Positions 7,425 to 16,543 of a stretch of 64,000 nt of DNA are shown here, piece by piece (within the stretch, counting starts at the first letter, position 1; each line of letters begins with the position of its first letter). Under the pieces are notes generated by a model. That model worked only from the letters and a program-made list of their open reading frames with translations, made no database searches and was not told where the DNA came from. The DNA comes from Faecalicatena faecalis (GTDB taxonomy: Bacteria; Bacillota; Clostridia; Lachnospirales; Lachnospiraceae): assembly GCF_012524165.2 (NCBI RefSeq), contig NZ_JABACJ020000025.1, forward strand, positions 1-64,000, in the 5' to 3' direction. The translations under genes were made by a program, and so were the position numbers.

Positions 7425-8570
7425 TTATTCTGCTTTCACGGCCTCTGGGCTGCCTACGGCACTCTTCTCTGCCTTATCTGCCGTTTTTGCAGATGTATCT
7501 GCTTTTGCAGTTTCTTTTGCTTTCTTTGTCAGCTTTAAATCACTTTCCTCTGTCTCATCTTTGCCTTCCCCATTCAGCTTGTAATAGGAACGCACCTTGT
7601 GATCCAGTTCTTCCAAAAGCTCTGGATGTTCTGCGAGATACGCCTTGGCATTCTCTCTTCCCTGTCCGATTTTCTCACCATTGTATGCATACCAGGCACC
7701 GCTCTTGTTCACTACGTCGATTCCTGCTGCCAGATCTAGGATATCTCCTTCCTTGGAAATCCCCTTTCCGAACATAATATCAAACTCTGCTTCTTTAAAA
7801 GGAGGTGCGATCTTATTCTTAACAATCTTGATACGGGTACGGTTACCAACCATCTCACCGCTCTGCTTTAAGGTCTCAATCCTTCTGACATCCATTCTGA
7901 CAGATGCATAGAACTTCAATGCACGTCCACCCGTTGTCGTCTCTGGATTTCCGAACATAACACCGACCTTTTCACGCAACTGGTTAATAAAGATCACAAC
8001 ACAGTTCGACTTACTGATAACCGGAGTCAGCTTTCTCAAAGCCTGAGACATCAATCTCGCCTGAAGACCTACATGGCTGTCTCCCATATCTCCCTCGATC
8101 TCCTGTCTCGGAACCAGAGCAGCAACGGAGTCGATAACAATGATATCAATCGCTCCAGAACGCACCATCGTCTCCGCGATCTCCAGGGCCTGGTCACCGC
8201 TGTCCGGCTGTGAAATATACAATTCATCGATATCTACACCAATATTCTTCGCATATACCGGATCCAGCGCATGCTCTGCATCAATAAATCCGGCAATCCC
8301 GCCTCTCTTCTGTACCTCTGCGATCATATGTAATGCGACTGTCGTCTTACCACTGGACTCTGGTCCGTAGACCTCAATCACACGCCCCTTCGGAACACCG
8401 CCAAGCCCCAGTGCCAGATCCAGGCTCAGACATCCTGTAGGTACTGTCTCAACTGCCACCTTGGCACCTGATTCCCCAAGCTTCATAACTGTTCCTTTTC
8501 CAAAATCCTTCTCTAACTTTGCAATCGCTGCATCCAACGCTTTCTTCTTATCTTCATTACTATTTGCCAT
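7425..8570 (-). CDS. recA: Recombinase RecA
   Basis: A 381-residue RecA, the ATP-dependent strand-exchange protein that also triggers LexA self-cleavage. The Walker A motif GPESSGKTT is at residues 69-77, the Walker B region reads IDIIVIDSVAALVP, and the DNA-binding L2 region contains GNPETTTGGRALKFYAS. The C-terminal tail after residue 330 is rich in Lys, Glu and Ala, as often seen. I choose the ATG at 8570 (MANSNEDKKK) because AAAGGAGAT lies just upstream; the longer frame from 8681 would run through the operator and promoter. A LexA box lies at 8597-8610. recX follows in the same unit. Confidence 0.98.
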   Translation of the reverse strand: MANSNEDKKKALDAAIAKLEKDFGKGTVMKLGESGAKVAVETVPTGCLSLDLALGLGGVPKGRVIEVYGPESSGKTTVALHMIAEVQKRGGIAGFIDAEHALDPVYAKNIGVDIDELYISQPDSGDQALEIAETMVRSGAIDIIVIDSVAALVPRQEIEGDMGDSHVGLQARLMSQALRKLTPVISKSNCVVIFINQLREKVGVMFGNPETTTGGRALKFYASVRMDVRRIETLKQSGEMVGNRTRIKIVKNKIAPPFKEAEFDIMFGKGISKEGDILDLAAGIDVVNKSGAWYAYNGEKIGQGRENAKAYLAEHPELLEELDHKVRSYYKLNGEGKDETEESDLKLTKKAKETAKADTSAKTADKAEKSAVGSPEAVKAE

Positions 8571-8596
8571 AATTAAAAAATCTCCTTTTTGTCGTT

Positions 8597-8610
8597 CGAA
8601 CAATTGTTCG
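8597..8610 (-). promoter_or_regulatory. LexA (SOS) box of recA
   Basis: CGAACAATTGTTCG is a perfect 14-bp palindrome that fits the Firmicutes SOS consensus CGAAC-N4-GTTCG. It lies 27 nt before the recA start codon. A -10-like TATAAT and TTGACA-like hexamers occur just upstream (8617-8650, minus strand), so LexA bound here would sit just downstream of the promoter. Confidence 0.9.
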
Positions 8611-8659
8611 TTTTCTACTAATATACTATTATACTTATTGTCAAATGTCAACAACAATT

Positions 8660-9007
8660 TTATAAACTTATTATACAACATTACATGTCCATTAATCAGG
8701 ACTTTTCTTTTTTATTTTATCTTTTTACTTTCATCGGCTTCTGCCAAACACGGTTCCCCTTATTTAATATACGCCCTATGCGATTTCAATAAAGAGACAC
8801 TACACTCATAAGCATCACGACCATTCTCTTTTAATTTTATCAACTTGAATTCGCTGGCGAAATGCCTGAATTTTCAGAAAAATAGAATTTTCATGAAATG
8901 CCGGTTGATGGAGTTATTATATCATATAGATATTCTATTTGCCAGAGAAATTTCAGCAGATCCGGCATTGGAAAAGATTCCTTGAAATGTGGAAAGGCTG
9001 TCGAGCA
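8660..9007. other. Intergenic region without a recognisable gene
   Basis: About 350 nt between the recA promoter and the terminator of the next gene. It is AT-rich and has a TATGATATAAT motif on the minus strand near 8920, which may be a second upstream promoter for recA or belong to a small RNA. I see no frame with a ribosome site and no riboswitch I recognise. Confidence 0.3.
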
Positions 9008-9066
9008 CAAAAAGAATCAGGGCGTAAGACAATATATTATTTCACTGATACCGCCTTACGCCCTTA
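9008..9066 (-). terminator. Hairpin terminator of the beta-helix protein gene
   Basis: GGGCGTAAG (9020-9028) pairs with CTTACGCCC (9055-9063) around a 26-nt loop; on the minus strand TTCTTTTTG follows. The position just beyond the gene at 9087 fits a terminator, though the loop is long. Confidence 0.55.
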
Positions 9067-9086
9067 CGTCCGTACATCTTATTATA

Positions 9087-9752
9087 CTATTCTTTTTCTA
9101 CAACTTCGCCTTGCTTTTTATAAATACTTCCACCCGGTACATATCCTCTTACCGATGACAACGGATAGATATTTGTATGGCTGCCTACCACTGTTCCAGG
9201 ATTTAGAACGCTCCCACAGCCTACTTCTACCTCGTCACCCAGCATCGCACCGAATTTTTTCATTCCTGTCTCTATATTTCCCTCTGGTGTTTTTACGACC
9301 ACCAGCTTTTTATCGGATTTTACATTGGAAGTAATAGAGCCTGCACCCATATGAGATTTGTATCCGAGGATAGAGTCACCGACATAGTTGTAATGAGGAA
9401 CCTGTACTTTATTAAACAAGATCACGTTCTTTAACTCAGTCGAATTTCCAACAACGGCTCCTTCTCCAACAATCGCATTGCCCCTGATAAATGCACAATG
9501 TCTGATTTCCGCTTCTTTTCCGATGATTGCGGGACCAGTGATGGAGGCTGTCGGCGCCACCTTTGCGGATTTTGCGATCCAGATGTTCTCGCCGCGCTTT
9601 TCATATTCCTCTTCACTCAATTTTGCACCAAGTTCCAAGATGAAACCACTGATTTTTGGAAGAACCTCCCATGGATAGACCACTCCCTCAAAAATATCCT
9701 TTGCGATCGTCTCCTCCAGTGTGTAAAGTTCTTTTACAGTTAATTGTGTCAT
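9087..9752 (-). CDS. Left-handed beta-helix nucleotidyl/acyltransferase-like protein
   Basis: A 221-residue protein built mostly of hexapeptide repeats (pattern I-G-x-x-A-x), clear from SAKVAPTASITGPAIIGKEAE to SVLNPGTVVGSHTNIYPL, so it folds as a left-handed parallel beta helix. It resembles the C-terminal half of GlmU-type UDP-N-acetylglucosamine pyrophosphorylases but lacks the nucleotidyltransferase domain; the N-terminal 60 residues (KELYTLEETIAKDIFEG) form a short helical cap. Database annotations call such proteins UDP-N-acetylglucosamine pyrophosphorylase-related. The substrate is not evident. It follows the 2-hydroxyacid dehydrogenase gene by 12 nt and is probably cotranscribed with it. 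Confidence 0.7.
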   Translation of the reverse strand: MTQLTVKELYTLEETIAKDIFEGVVYPWEVLPKISGFILELGAKLSEEEYEKRGENIWIAKSAKVAPTASITGPAIIGKEAEIRHCAFIRGNAIVGEGAVVGNSTELKNVILFNKVQVPHYNYVGDSILGYKSHMGAGSITSNVKSDKKLVVVKTPEGNIETGMKKFGAMLGDEVEVGCGSVLNPGTVVGSHTNIYPLSSVRGYVPGGSIYKKQGEVVEKE

Positions 9753-9764
9753 GATAATCTCCTC

Positions 9765-10766
9765 CTAAATGTCTTCCGGCTCTTGGAATTTTCTATAGCC
9801 GGTCTGAAAGTCTACTTCATTCTTGATGCGGCCGCCTGACATGACTGCCTTTAAATTGTCTGCGGCAATCTCAACGATCATTTCCTTGATCTGCCGCATG
9901 TGGTAGTTTCCTGAAATATGTGGCGTCACCAAAAGATTCGGCGCATCCCAGAGCATAGAGTCTTCTGGAAGCGGTTCCTGCTCCGCCACATCGATTGCCG
10001 CACCGCCCAGCTTTCCACTGTACAACGCTTCACATAAATCTTTGGTCGGAATCAGACTGCCTCTGCCTGCATTAATCAAAAATGCTCCGTCCTTCATCTT
10101 TGCGATTCGTTCTTTATTGATCAGATGCTCGGTCTGGGGAGTTCCGGGAAGAGAACAGGCAACAATATCTGCCCTTCCCAATAAAGAATCTAATTCCTCC
10201 ATCTGGTACATTTCATCTACATAATCCGGCCTTTTCGCCTGGTTTCTGCGCACTCCGATGACATGACTGCCCAGCGCGTGCATCTTCTTGGCGAACTGTC
10301 CGCCTATATCCCCGAGACCTATTACCAGAGTGACAGAATCACGGATCGAGCTGACCTGACCTTCATCTTTCCATTGATGATGCTGCATATTCTGCTGGTA
10401 AAGATGCAGCTTTTTGACCAGCATCAATACAGAGGCCAGCATATGTTCTGAGACCGCAAGACCATACGCCCCCGTTGCATTCGCCAGCTGGGCTTTTGGA
10501 GGCATCACCCCGGGGACTGTGTAAGAGGCAGCCCCTGCACTGTCCAGTTGCAGCAGTTTCAGTCTGCCGGCCCGCCTTAAGTATTCTGGGTTCACATTCC
10601 CCAAGATCACCTCCGCATTCTCTACCATCTCCTGCGTCACATTCTCTTTTGCAAGATAGGTAAAATGCAGTTCACGGCCTCCTTCTGAGGCTGGCACCGC
10701 ATTCTCCAAACATATCTTATGCTGTGGTTCCACCGGAATTGTCACTAATACTTCTCTCATGCCCAT
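9765..10766 (-). CDS. D-isomer specific 2-hydroxyacid dehydrogenase
   Basis: A 333-residue NAD-dependent dehydrogenase of the D-2-hydroxyacid family, which reduces 2-oxoacids to D-2-hydroxyacids. The Rossmann motif GLGDIGGQFAKKM (about 145-160) is followed by an Arg at the end of beta 2 (GVRRN). The catalytic triad can be placed as Arg in NAGRGSLI, Glu in AEQEPLPEDS and His in VTPHISGN. The N-terminal substrate domain is diverged, so the substrate (phosphoglycerate, glyoxylate or other) is not assignable. The gene lies upstream of the beta-helix gene and downstream of topB, all on the minus strand. Confidence 0.88.
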   Translation of the reverse strand: MGMREVLVTIPVEPQHKICLENAVPASEGGRELHFTYLAKENVTQEMVENAEVILGNVNPEYLRRAGRLKLLQLDSAGAASYTVPGVMPPKAQLANATGAYGLAVSEHMLASVLMLVKKLHLYQQNMQHHQWKDEGQVSSIRDSVTLVIGLGDIGGQFAKKMHALGSHVIGVRRNQAKRPDYVDEMYQMEELDSLLGRADIVACSLPGTPQTEHLINKERIAKMKDGAFLINAGRGSLIPTKDLCEALYSGKLGGAAIDVAEQEPLPEDSMLWDAPNLLVTPHISGNYHMRQIKEMIVEIAADNLKAVMSGGRIKNEVDFQTGYRKFQEPEDI

Positions 10767-10831
10767 TCCTCCTTCTCACATTGCCGCCATCTCAGTGCAC
10801 TGCCTGTTCCGCCGGTCTAGTCGTTTCTCTC

Positions 10832-12907
10832 TTATTTTGTTTCCTGTTTCTTTGTTCCCTGTTTTTTATAGAACTGCGCAGCCCTGTCATAGCAGCCGCG
10901 GAGCTGATACTGATTATTCAGCCCCTTTACCCCATTGGTCCGGCTGATGATGAAATGATCCAGCTTCTTCATGTATTCATCCGGTGTAATTTCTCCGTCA
11001 GCCACGTAATTCAGTCCCTTCTCCCAGCTTGCAGTAAGCTCTGGATTTAACAGAGATTTGATGGAATTCTCCACCACATCGAACACCATCTCCCCCTGGA
11101 GGGTTGGGGTAATGATCTGTGTCTTTTTATTGAGCGCCAAATATTTAATATGAATTAACTTTTTCAGAATCTCAGCGCGGGTCGCACTGGTCCCGATTCC
11201 GCTTCCTTTGATCTGGGCGCGCAGCTCCTCATCTTCAATGAGCTGGCCGGCATTTTCCATGGCCAGGATGATGGAACCAGAATTATAACGTTTCGGCGGG
11301 GAAGTCTCCCCCTCCTTGATCTCCAGTGCCTTCACCGGGAGCACCGCTCCCTTCTTCAGACCCTGAATCACCTGGAAGAAGCTGGTATCCAAATCCTGCC
11401 CAGACTCTTCTCCAATATCCTGTATATCCGAATTCTGTCCGTCAGCCTCTGTGCCGGGGTTTCCCGATGAAGCACTGTTTTTCTTCGTCTGAGGAACGCC
11501 CACCACCTTTAGATATCCCTCCTCTGCCAAAACCTTGAAGCTGGAAAAGAAGCATTCCTCCTTGATTTTCGTTGTGAGCGAAACCTTTTGGTATACGGCC
11601 GGCGGATAAAAAATACTCAAGAACCGCCGCACGATACAATCATAGACCTTTCCGGCTGTCGCAGAAACAGATTTCAGAGCACTCAAGCCCTGCCCTGTCG
11701 GGATAATGGCATAATGGTCCGTAATCTGCTTATCATTGACATATCTTGTCTTCGCCAGCCCTTTATGACTGCCAAATCCAAGGATATCCTGAAGATAGGG
11801 AGCCGCCATCGGATACTTGGAAAGACCATTCAAATTCCTGTTGATTTCCTTTGCCACCGCAGTGGACAGCACTCTGGCATCGGTCCTTGGGTATGTAACC
11901 AGTTTTTTCTCATAAAGCTCCTGCACGATCCGCAGCGTCTCATCTGGACTGATCTTGAACCGTTTGGAGCAGTCATTCTGCAGCTCCGCCAGATTATATA
12001 GAAGTGGAGGATTTTTCTTTTCCTTTTTCTTCTCAATCGAGACAATCTGGCAGTTCACCGGCTCTGGATTCTTGAGGTGATCCACTAATTCTTCCGCTTT
12101 TTCTCTTTTTTTGAAACCGTTCTCTTTATATAAATCGAAGGATTCAAAATACCGGGAGCCTTTTACAGCCCTCCACTCGCCTTCGAACGTCTGCCCCTGT
12201 GCCTCGATGGTGCTAAGGACACGGTAGAACGGCGTTTTCACAAAATCACGGATTTCTCTTTCCCTGCGTACGACCATTCCCAGCACACAGGTCATGACAC
12301 GTCCTACAGAAATGACTGCATATTTGGTATGCAGATAGTTTGAGATGCTGTTCCCGTATTTCAGGGTCAGCAGACGGGAAAAATTAATTCCCATCAGATA
12401 GTCTTCTTTTGCCCTTAGATAGGCAGAAGCACTCAAGTTATCATATTCCGATAAGTCCTTTGCTTCCCGGATTCCACGCAGGATTTCCTCCTCTGTCTGG
12501 GAATCGATCCAGACACGCCGCCGTTTCTTTCCTTCCACCTGAGCTTCCTGCTCCACCAGACGGTAGATATATTCTCCTTCCCGCCCGGAGTCCGTGCAAA
12601 CATAGATTGTTTCCACATCGTCTCTATTCAGAAGGCTGCTCACGATCTGGAACTGCTTCGCCACCGCCGGAATCACCTCATATTTAAAGTTCTCTGGAAT
12701 AAAGGGCAGCGTATTCAAGCTCCAGCGTTTCAGAGCCGGGTCATACACTTCTGGATAGCTCATCGTGACCAGATGTCCGACACACCAGGTCACGATCGCA
12801 TCATCAGATTCCAAATACCCATCCTTGCGTCTTGTATTCAATTTTAATGCTTTTGCGAATTCCTGAGCTACACTCGGTTTCTCCGCGATATATACTGATT
12901 TCCCCAT
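10832..12907 (-). CDS. topB: DNA topoisomerase III
   Basis: A 691-residue type IA topoisomerase that relaxes and decatenates DNA through a transient 5'-phosphotyrosine link. The N-terminal TOPRIM domain carries IAEKPSV with its catalytic Glu and TDSGREGE with the acidic metal ligands. The active-site Tyr is in KLVTYPRTDARVLS, and GSGIGTSATRAEIL is the conserved segment of the C-terminal part of the gate. It lacks the zinc ribbons of topoisomerase I, and its length suits Firmicutes TopB. A stretch around residues 470-500 rich in Gly, Ser and Asp looks like a flexible insertion. The gene sits 27 nt downstream of galM. Confidence 0.95.
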   Translation of the reverse strand: MGKSVYIAEKPSVAQEFAKALKLNTRRKDGYLESDDAIVTWCVGHLVTMSYPEVYDPALKRWSLNTLPFIPENFKYEVIPAVAKQFQIVSSLLNRDDVETIYVCTDSGREGEYIYRLVEQEAQVEGKKRRRVWIDSQTEEEILRGIREAKDLSEYDNLSASAYLRAKEDYLMGINFSRLLTLKYGNSISNYLHTKYAVISVGRVMTCVLGMVVRREREIRDFVKTPFYRVLSTIEAQGQTFEGEWRAVKGSRYFESFDLYKENGFKKREKAEELVDHLKNPEPVNCQIVSIEKKKEKKNPPLLYNLAELQNDCSKRFKISPDETLRIVQELYEKKLVTYPRTDARVLSTAVAKEINRNLNGLSKYPMAAPYLQDILGFGSHKGLAKTRYVNDKQITDHYAIIPTGQGLSALKSVSATAGKVYDCIVRRFLSIFYPPAVYQKVSLTTKIKEECFFSSFKVLAEEGYLKVVGVPQTKKNSASSGNPGTEADGQNSDIQDIGEESGQDLDTSFFQVIQGLKKGAVLPVKALEIKEGETSPPKRYNSGSIILAMENAGQLIEDEELRAQIKGSGIGTSATRAEILKKLIHIKYLALNKKTQIITPTLQGEMVFDVVENSIKSLLNPELTASWEKGLNYVADGEITPDEYMKKLDHFIISRTNGVKGLNNQYQLRGCYDRAAQFYKKQGTKKQETK

Positions 12908-12934
12908 AAATACTTATACTGCCTGCTTTTCTCT

Positions 12935-13984
12935 TTATAGTCTATCAAACCGGTATTCTGTGACAGTCCTGTAAGTCTCTCCTGCTTTACATACCGGGCC
13001 TGCAAAATGATCATGATGAATGGCATCCGGGAAATACTGTGTCTCGAAACAGACTGCAGAGCGTCCCTGATATAGGACACCGCCTTTTCCCGGCTCATTT
13101 TCCAGGAAATTTGCCGTATACACCTGCATGCCCGGCAGATCCGTCCAGACCTCCATCCCAATGCCGCTCTCCTCATCTGCAGCTTCAGCTACTTTAGCAA
13201 ATTTCCCATCATTTTTCAATACCCAGTTGTGGTCATATCCACCGCCCAGGCGGGTGGCCTCATAATCTGCATCAATCCTTTCCCCGATTGCATGAGGACT
13301 TCGAAAGTCCATCGGAGTGCCGGCGACCTCCAGCAGTTCCCCTGTCGGAATGGACTGTGCGTCTGCCCTTGTAAAATAGTCCGCATCGATGGTCAGCTTA
13401 TGGTTCAATACATCCCCGCTGTCATGTCCTCCCAGGTTAAAATAACTATGGTTCGTCATATTAATAATCGTATCCTTGTCCGGGACTGCCTCATATTCTA
13501 AATGGAGTGTTCCATCCGCTGTCAATTCATAGGTGACACGCATCGTAAGTGCTCCTGGATACCCCTGGTCTTTGTCTGGACTGTAGAGTTCAAATGTGAT
13601 GGAATCCTCTTTTTCCTGTACCACCTTCCAGAAACGTTTATTATAAAAGTCATTCCCGCTGTGAAGGTTATTTTCTCCATTGTCGTTCTTTTCCAACTGA
13701 TAGGAAACACCATTGATTTCAAAGGCAGCTCCTTTTATCCGATTGGCACTCCTTCCGACCGCTGCTCCAAAGAACGCGCCTCTCTCCTCGTAGGTCCGGG
13801 CATCGTCATATCCAAGGACTACGTCTCTTAGGTTCCCATCCCGGTCCGGTACGAACAGATTCACCAATGCTGCTCCGAAATCTGTGACTGTCATCTTCAT
13901 CCCGTTCTGATTTTCGATTGTATAAAGATATGCCATTGTTCCATCTTTCGTGGTTCCAAATTCTCTTTTTTCTAAAATGCTCAT
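12935..13984 (-). CDS. galM: Aldose 1-epimerase (mutarotase)
   Basis: A 349-residue galactose mutarotase, which interconverts alpha and beta anomers of aldoses ahead of the Leloir pathway. Typical segments are GRSANRIKGAAFEINGVSY near residue 78, MTNHSYFNLGG with the catalytic acid His near 180, GGYDHNW near 248, and VCFETQYFPDAIHH, whose Glu is the catalytic base. Length matches the family. Other galactose genes are absent nearby, so it probably has a general sugar role. It lies between ppk and topB on the same strand, with short gaps on both sides. Confidence 0.95.
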   Translation of the reverse strand: MSILEKREFGTTKDGTMAYLYTIENQNGMKMTVTDFGAALVNLFVPDRDGNLRDVVLGYDDARTYEERGAFFGAAVGRSANRIKGAAFEINGVSYQLEKNDNGENNLHSGNDFYNKRFWKVVQEKEDSITFELYSPDKDQGYPGALTMRVTYELTADGTLHLEYEAVPDKDTIINMTNHSYFNLGGHDSGDVLNHKLTIDADYFTRADAQSIPTGELLEVAGTPMDFRSPHAIGERIDADYEATRLGGGYDHNWVLKNDGKFAKVAEAADEESGIGMEVWTDLPGMQVYTANFLENEPGKGGVLYQGRSAVCFETQYFPDAIHHDHFAGPVCKAGETYRTVTEYRFDRL

Positions 13985-14011
13985 TTTACTTTTCCTCCTG
14001 TCAAGCCTAGA

Positions 14012-16114
14012 TTATCGAAAGAATCTTCTCAGACGCTTCAGGAAAGAAGGCTTTTCCACGATCTGCTGTGGTCTCTTCGCACGCAGAGCCTCTTTCATGA
14101 AGACCTCCTGGGAATTTATGATTTTCTCAGATACTTCTTTCTTCTGGTAGGTTCCATCGCTTTGCATCATCCTTGCTTTTACATTATCCGCGAGCATCAC
14201 ATTCAAGCTGCGTACCAAACGTTTTCTAATGGTTTCGTCATAAATCGGACAGGCGACCTCAACACGTTTTTCTGTATTTCTCGTCATCATATCCGCAGAT
14301 CCAATATAGACCTTCTGGTCCATCCCCTGACCAAATACAAATACTCTGGGGTGTTCCAGATAACGTCCCACGATGCTGGTGACAGTCAGGTTCTCAGTCT
14401 CACCTGGAATTCCCGGCAGGATGCAGCAGATTCCGCGTACGATCAAATCAATCTTCACACCCGCCTTAGAAGCCTCTGCTACTTTATTGATGAAATCCAT
14501 ATCTGTCACAGAGTTCATTTTCATAATGATTCTTCCGTCGGCACCCTTTTTAATCTCCTCATCCATAAGGAGCAGCACCTTCGGCTTTAAGCTGGTCGGA
14601 GACACGATCAGATGCTGGTATGCTCCATCTAAATTACCGATAGACATATTCTTAAAAAATACTGCCGCATCCTCCCCAATTGCCTGGCTGGCAGTCATCA
14701 AGGAGAAATCTGTATACATCTTGGCCGTCTTTTCATTATAATTTCCGGTTCCGATCTGCGTGATATACTTGATTTCATTCTTATTCCGATATGTAATAAG
14801 GCAAATCTTAGAATGTACCTTATACCCCTCAAAACCATAGATCACCCGGCATCCGGCCTCTTCCATACGTTCGGACCAGTCAATATTATTCTGCTCATCG
14901 AACCGTGCACGCAGCTCAATGAGGACTGTGACCTCTTTTCCATTCTCCGCAGCAGCACATAGATACTCGACCAGCCTGGTCTTCTTAGCCAGACGGTAAA
15001 TTGTGATTTTGATGGTCATGACATTCGGGTCGACGGAGGCTTCCCGAATCATCTGCAGAAACGGCTCCATGCTCTCATAAGGATAGGAAAGCAGGATGTC
15101 CCTTTTCTTCACCTGTGCCATCACACTGCCCTCCGTCACGGAAGACGACGGCTGCGGAATGAACGGCTCATCGATCAGGGAACGCTTCATGGAAGCCGGC
15201 ACTTTTTCCGCAATGGCGAACATGAATTCCAGCTTCATCGGCATCTTGGTACGGAAAATACATTCCGGCGTGATATTGAACTTATCGCAGAAATACTTCT
15301 CCATCTCTTTGGTCAGCGGATTCGCGACCTCAAGACGCACCACCGCCATCCTTCTCCGCTTGTGCAGGGTCTCTTTCATGATGAACCGGAAATCCTCACT
15401 GTCAGCATAGGCCTCATCATCTGGGGAGACATCCGCATTGCGTGTCACACAAATGTAATTCTTCCCGGATACCTGATACTGTTCGAATACAATATCCAAG
15501 TATTCCATGATCACCTTCTCCATACGGATATAACGGATATCATGACCTGGAAGATACAGGATATCTGAAATGAATTGTGGGACCGGCACGATTCCCATCA
15601 TGCTCTTATTCTCGAACTTTAAGTCAGCCACCACATAAATGTCTTTATTGAGAAGATGTGGGAATGGATGGTTCGCGTCCACGATCTGGGGAGAAAGTAT
15701 CGGAAGGATCTGTTCCTTGAAATACTTCTTTACATATTTCTTCTCCTGAGGTTCTAACTCCTTAAAATCCAATCCGCACACTCCGTAAGGATGGAGCTGC
15801 TTTTTAATCTCCGAATACGTCTTGTCCCGCTCCTTATAAAGCGGTGCCACTGCTGCATAAATTGCATCCAACTGTTCCTGCGGCGTCATGCCGGACTTTA
15901 GATCAACGCTCTTATTATCTACGGAAGCCATATCGTACAGGCTACCCACACGGATCATGAAGAATTCATCCAGATTGCTCGTAAAAATGGCAACGAACTT
16001 CATACGTTCCAAAAGAGGCACGGTCTCGTCCCTCGCCTCCTCCAGAACTCTCTGGTTAAAGCGCAGCCAGGATAGTTCTCTGTTCTGTGTATAATCTAAT
16101 GTCTTCTTAACCAT
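14012..16114 (-). CDS. ppk1: Polyphosphate kinase 1
   Basis: A 700-residue PPK1, which makes inorganic polyphosphate from the gamma phosphate of ATP and runs in reverse. The N domain begins YTQNRELSWLRFNQRVLEEA, the characteristic start. The autophosphorylated His is in YKVHSKICLITYRN (about residue 440), and a second conserved His follows in the C-terminal PLD-like domain (YLEHPRVFVFG). YIGSADMMTRNTEKRVEVACPI is the closing signature. Length is normal. The next gene upstream, yjbQ-like, ends 6 nt before its start, which suggests one transcript running from the patatin gene through yjbQ and ppk1. Confidence 0.96.
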   Translation of the reverse strand: MVKKTLDYTQNRELSWLRFNQRVLEEARDETVPLLERMKFVAIFTSNLDEFFMIRVGSLYDMASVDNKSVDLKSGMTPQEQLDAIYAAVAPLYKERDKTYSEIKKQLHPYGVCGLDFKELEPQEKKYVKKYFKEQILPILSPQIVDANHPFPHLLNKDIYVVADLKFENKSMMGIVPVPQFISDILYLPGHDIRYIRMEKVIMEYLDIVFEQYQVSGKNYICVTRNADVSPDDEAYADSEDFRFIMKETLHKRRRMAVVRLEVANPLTKEMEKYFCDKFNITPECIFRTKMPMKLEFMFAIAEKVPASMKRSLIDEPFIPQPSSSVTEGSVMAQVKKRDILLSYPYESMEPFLQMIREASVDPNVMTIKITIYRLAKKTRLVEYLCAAAENGKEVTVLIELRARFDEQNNIDWSERMEEAGCRVIYGFEGYKVHSKICLITYRNKNEIKYITQIGTGNYNEKTAKMYTDFSLMTASQAIGEDAAVFFKNMSIGNLDGAYQHLIVSPTSLKPKVLLLMDEEIKKGADGRIIMKMNSVTDMDFINKVAEASKAGVKIDLIVRGICCILPGIPGETENLTVTSIVGRYLEHPRVFVFGQGMDQKVYIGSADMMTRNTEKRVEVACPIYDETIRKRLVRSLNVMLADNVKARMMQSDGTYQKKEVSEKIINSQEVFMKEALRAKRPQQIVEKPSFLKRLRRFFR

Positions 16115-16120
16115 AATCTC

Positions 16121-16525
16121 CTACCCCTCTATGATCTTCACAAAAAATGTCCGGTTCCTCGGTCCGTCATATTCACAAAAATACAGATCCTGCCAGATAC
16201 CGAACAAAATCTCTCCATCATGTAAAATCAAGGTCTGGGCCGGTCCTGTCATCGTCGTCTTCATGTGCGCATGGGAATTGCCCTCCGCATGCTGGTAAAA
16301 CTCTGCCTTAGTCGGGAACACCTCTTCAAATCCCAGGAGCATGTCATGAACGACATCTGGGTCTGCATTCTCATTGATAGTGAATCCCGCGGTCGTATGA
16401 GGAGAGAACACAACGGCAATGCCTTCCTTCACACCGCTTTTTGCCACGTCTTCCCTCACCATGTTCGTCACTTTTATCATCTGCTGTGCATACTGTGTAG
16501 AAATGTGATGTTCATACAGATTCAT
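16121..16525 (-). CDS. YjbQ/UPF0047 family protein
   Basis: A 134-residue protein of the YjbQ (UPF0047) family, small jelly-roll enzymes related to secondary thiamine-phosphate synthase activity. The motif GFTINENADPDVVHDML and the His-rich segment HAEGNSHAHMKTTMTG, likely metal ligands, are typical, as is the end GIWQDLYFCEYDGPRNRTFFV. The physiological role of the family is not firmly settled. It is sandwiched between the patatin gene (18 nt upstream) and ppk1 (6 nt downstream), so it is very probably translated from the same mRNA. Confidence 0.9.
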   Translation of the reverse strand: MNLYEHHISTQYAQQMIKVTNMVREDVAKSGVKEGIAVVFSPHTTAGFTINENADPDVVHDMLLGFEEVFPTKAEFYQHAEGNSHAHMKTTMTGPAQTLILHDGEILFGIWQDLYFCEYDGPRNRTFFVKIIEG

Positions 16526-16543
16526 AGATTGTACCTCCTGTCC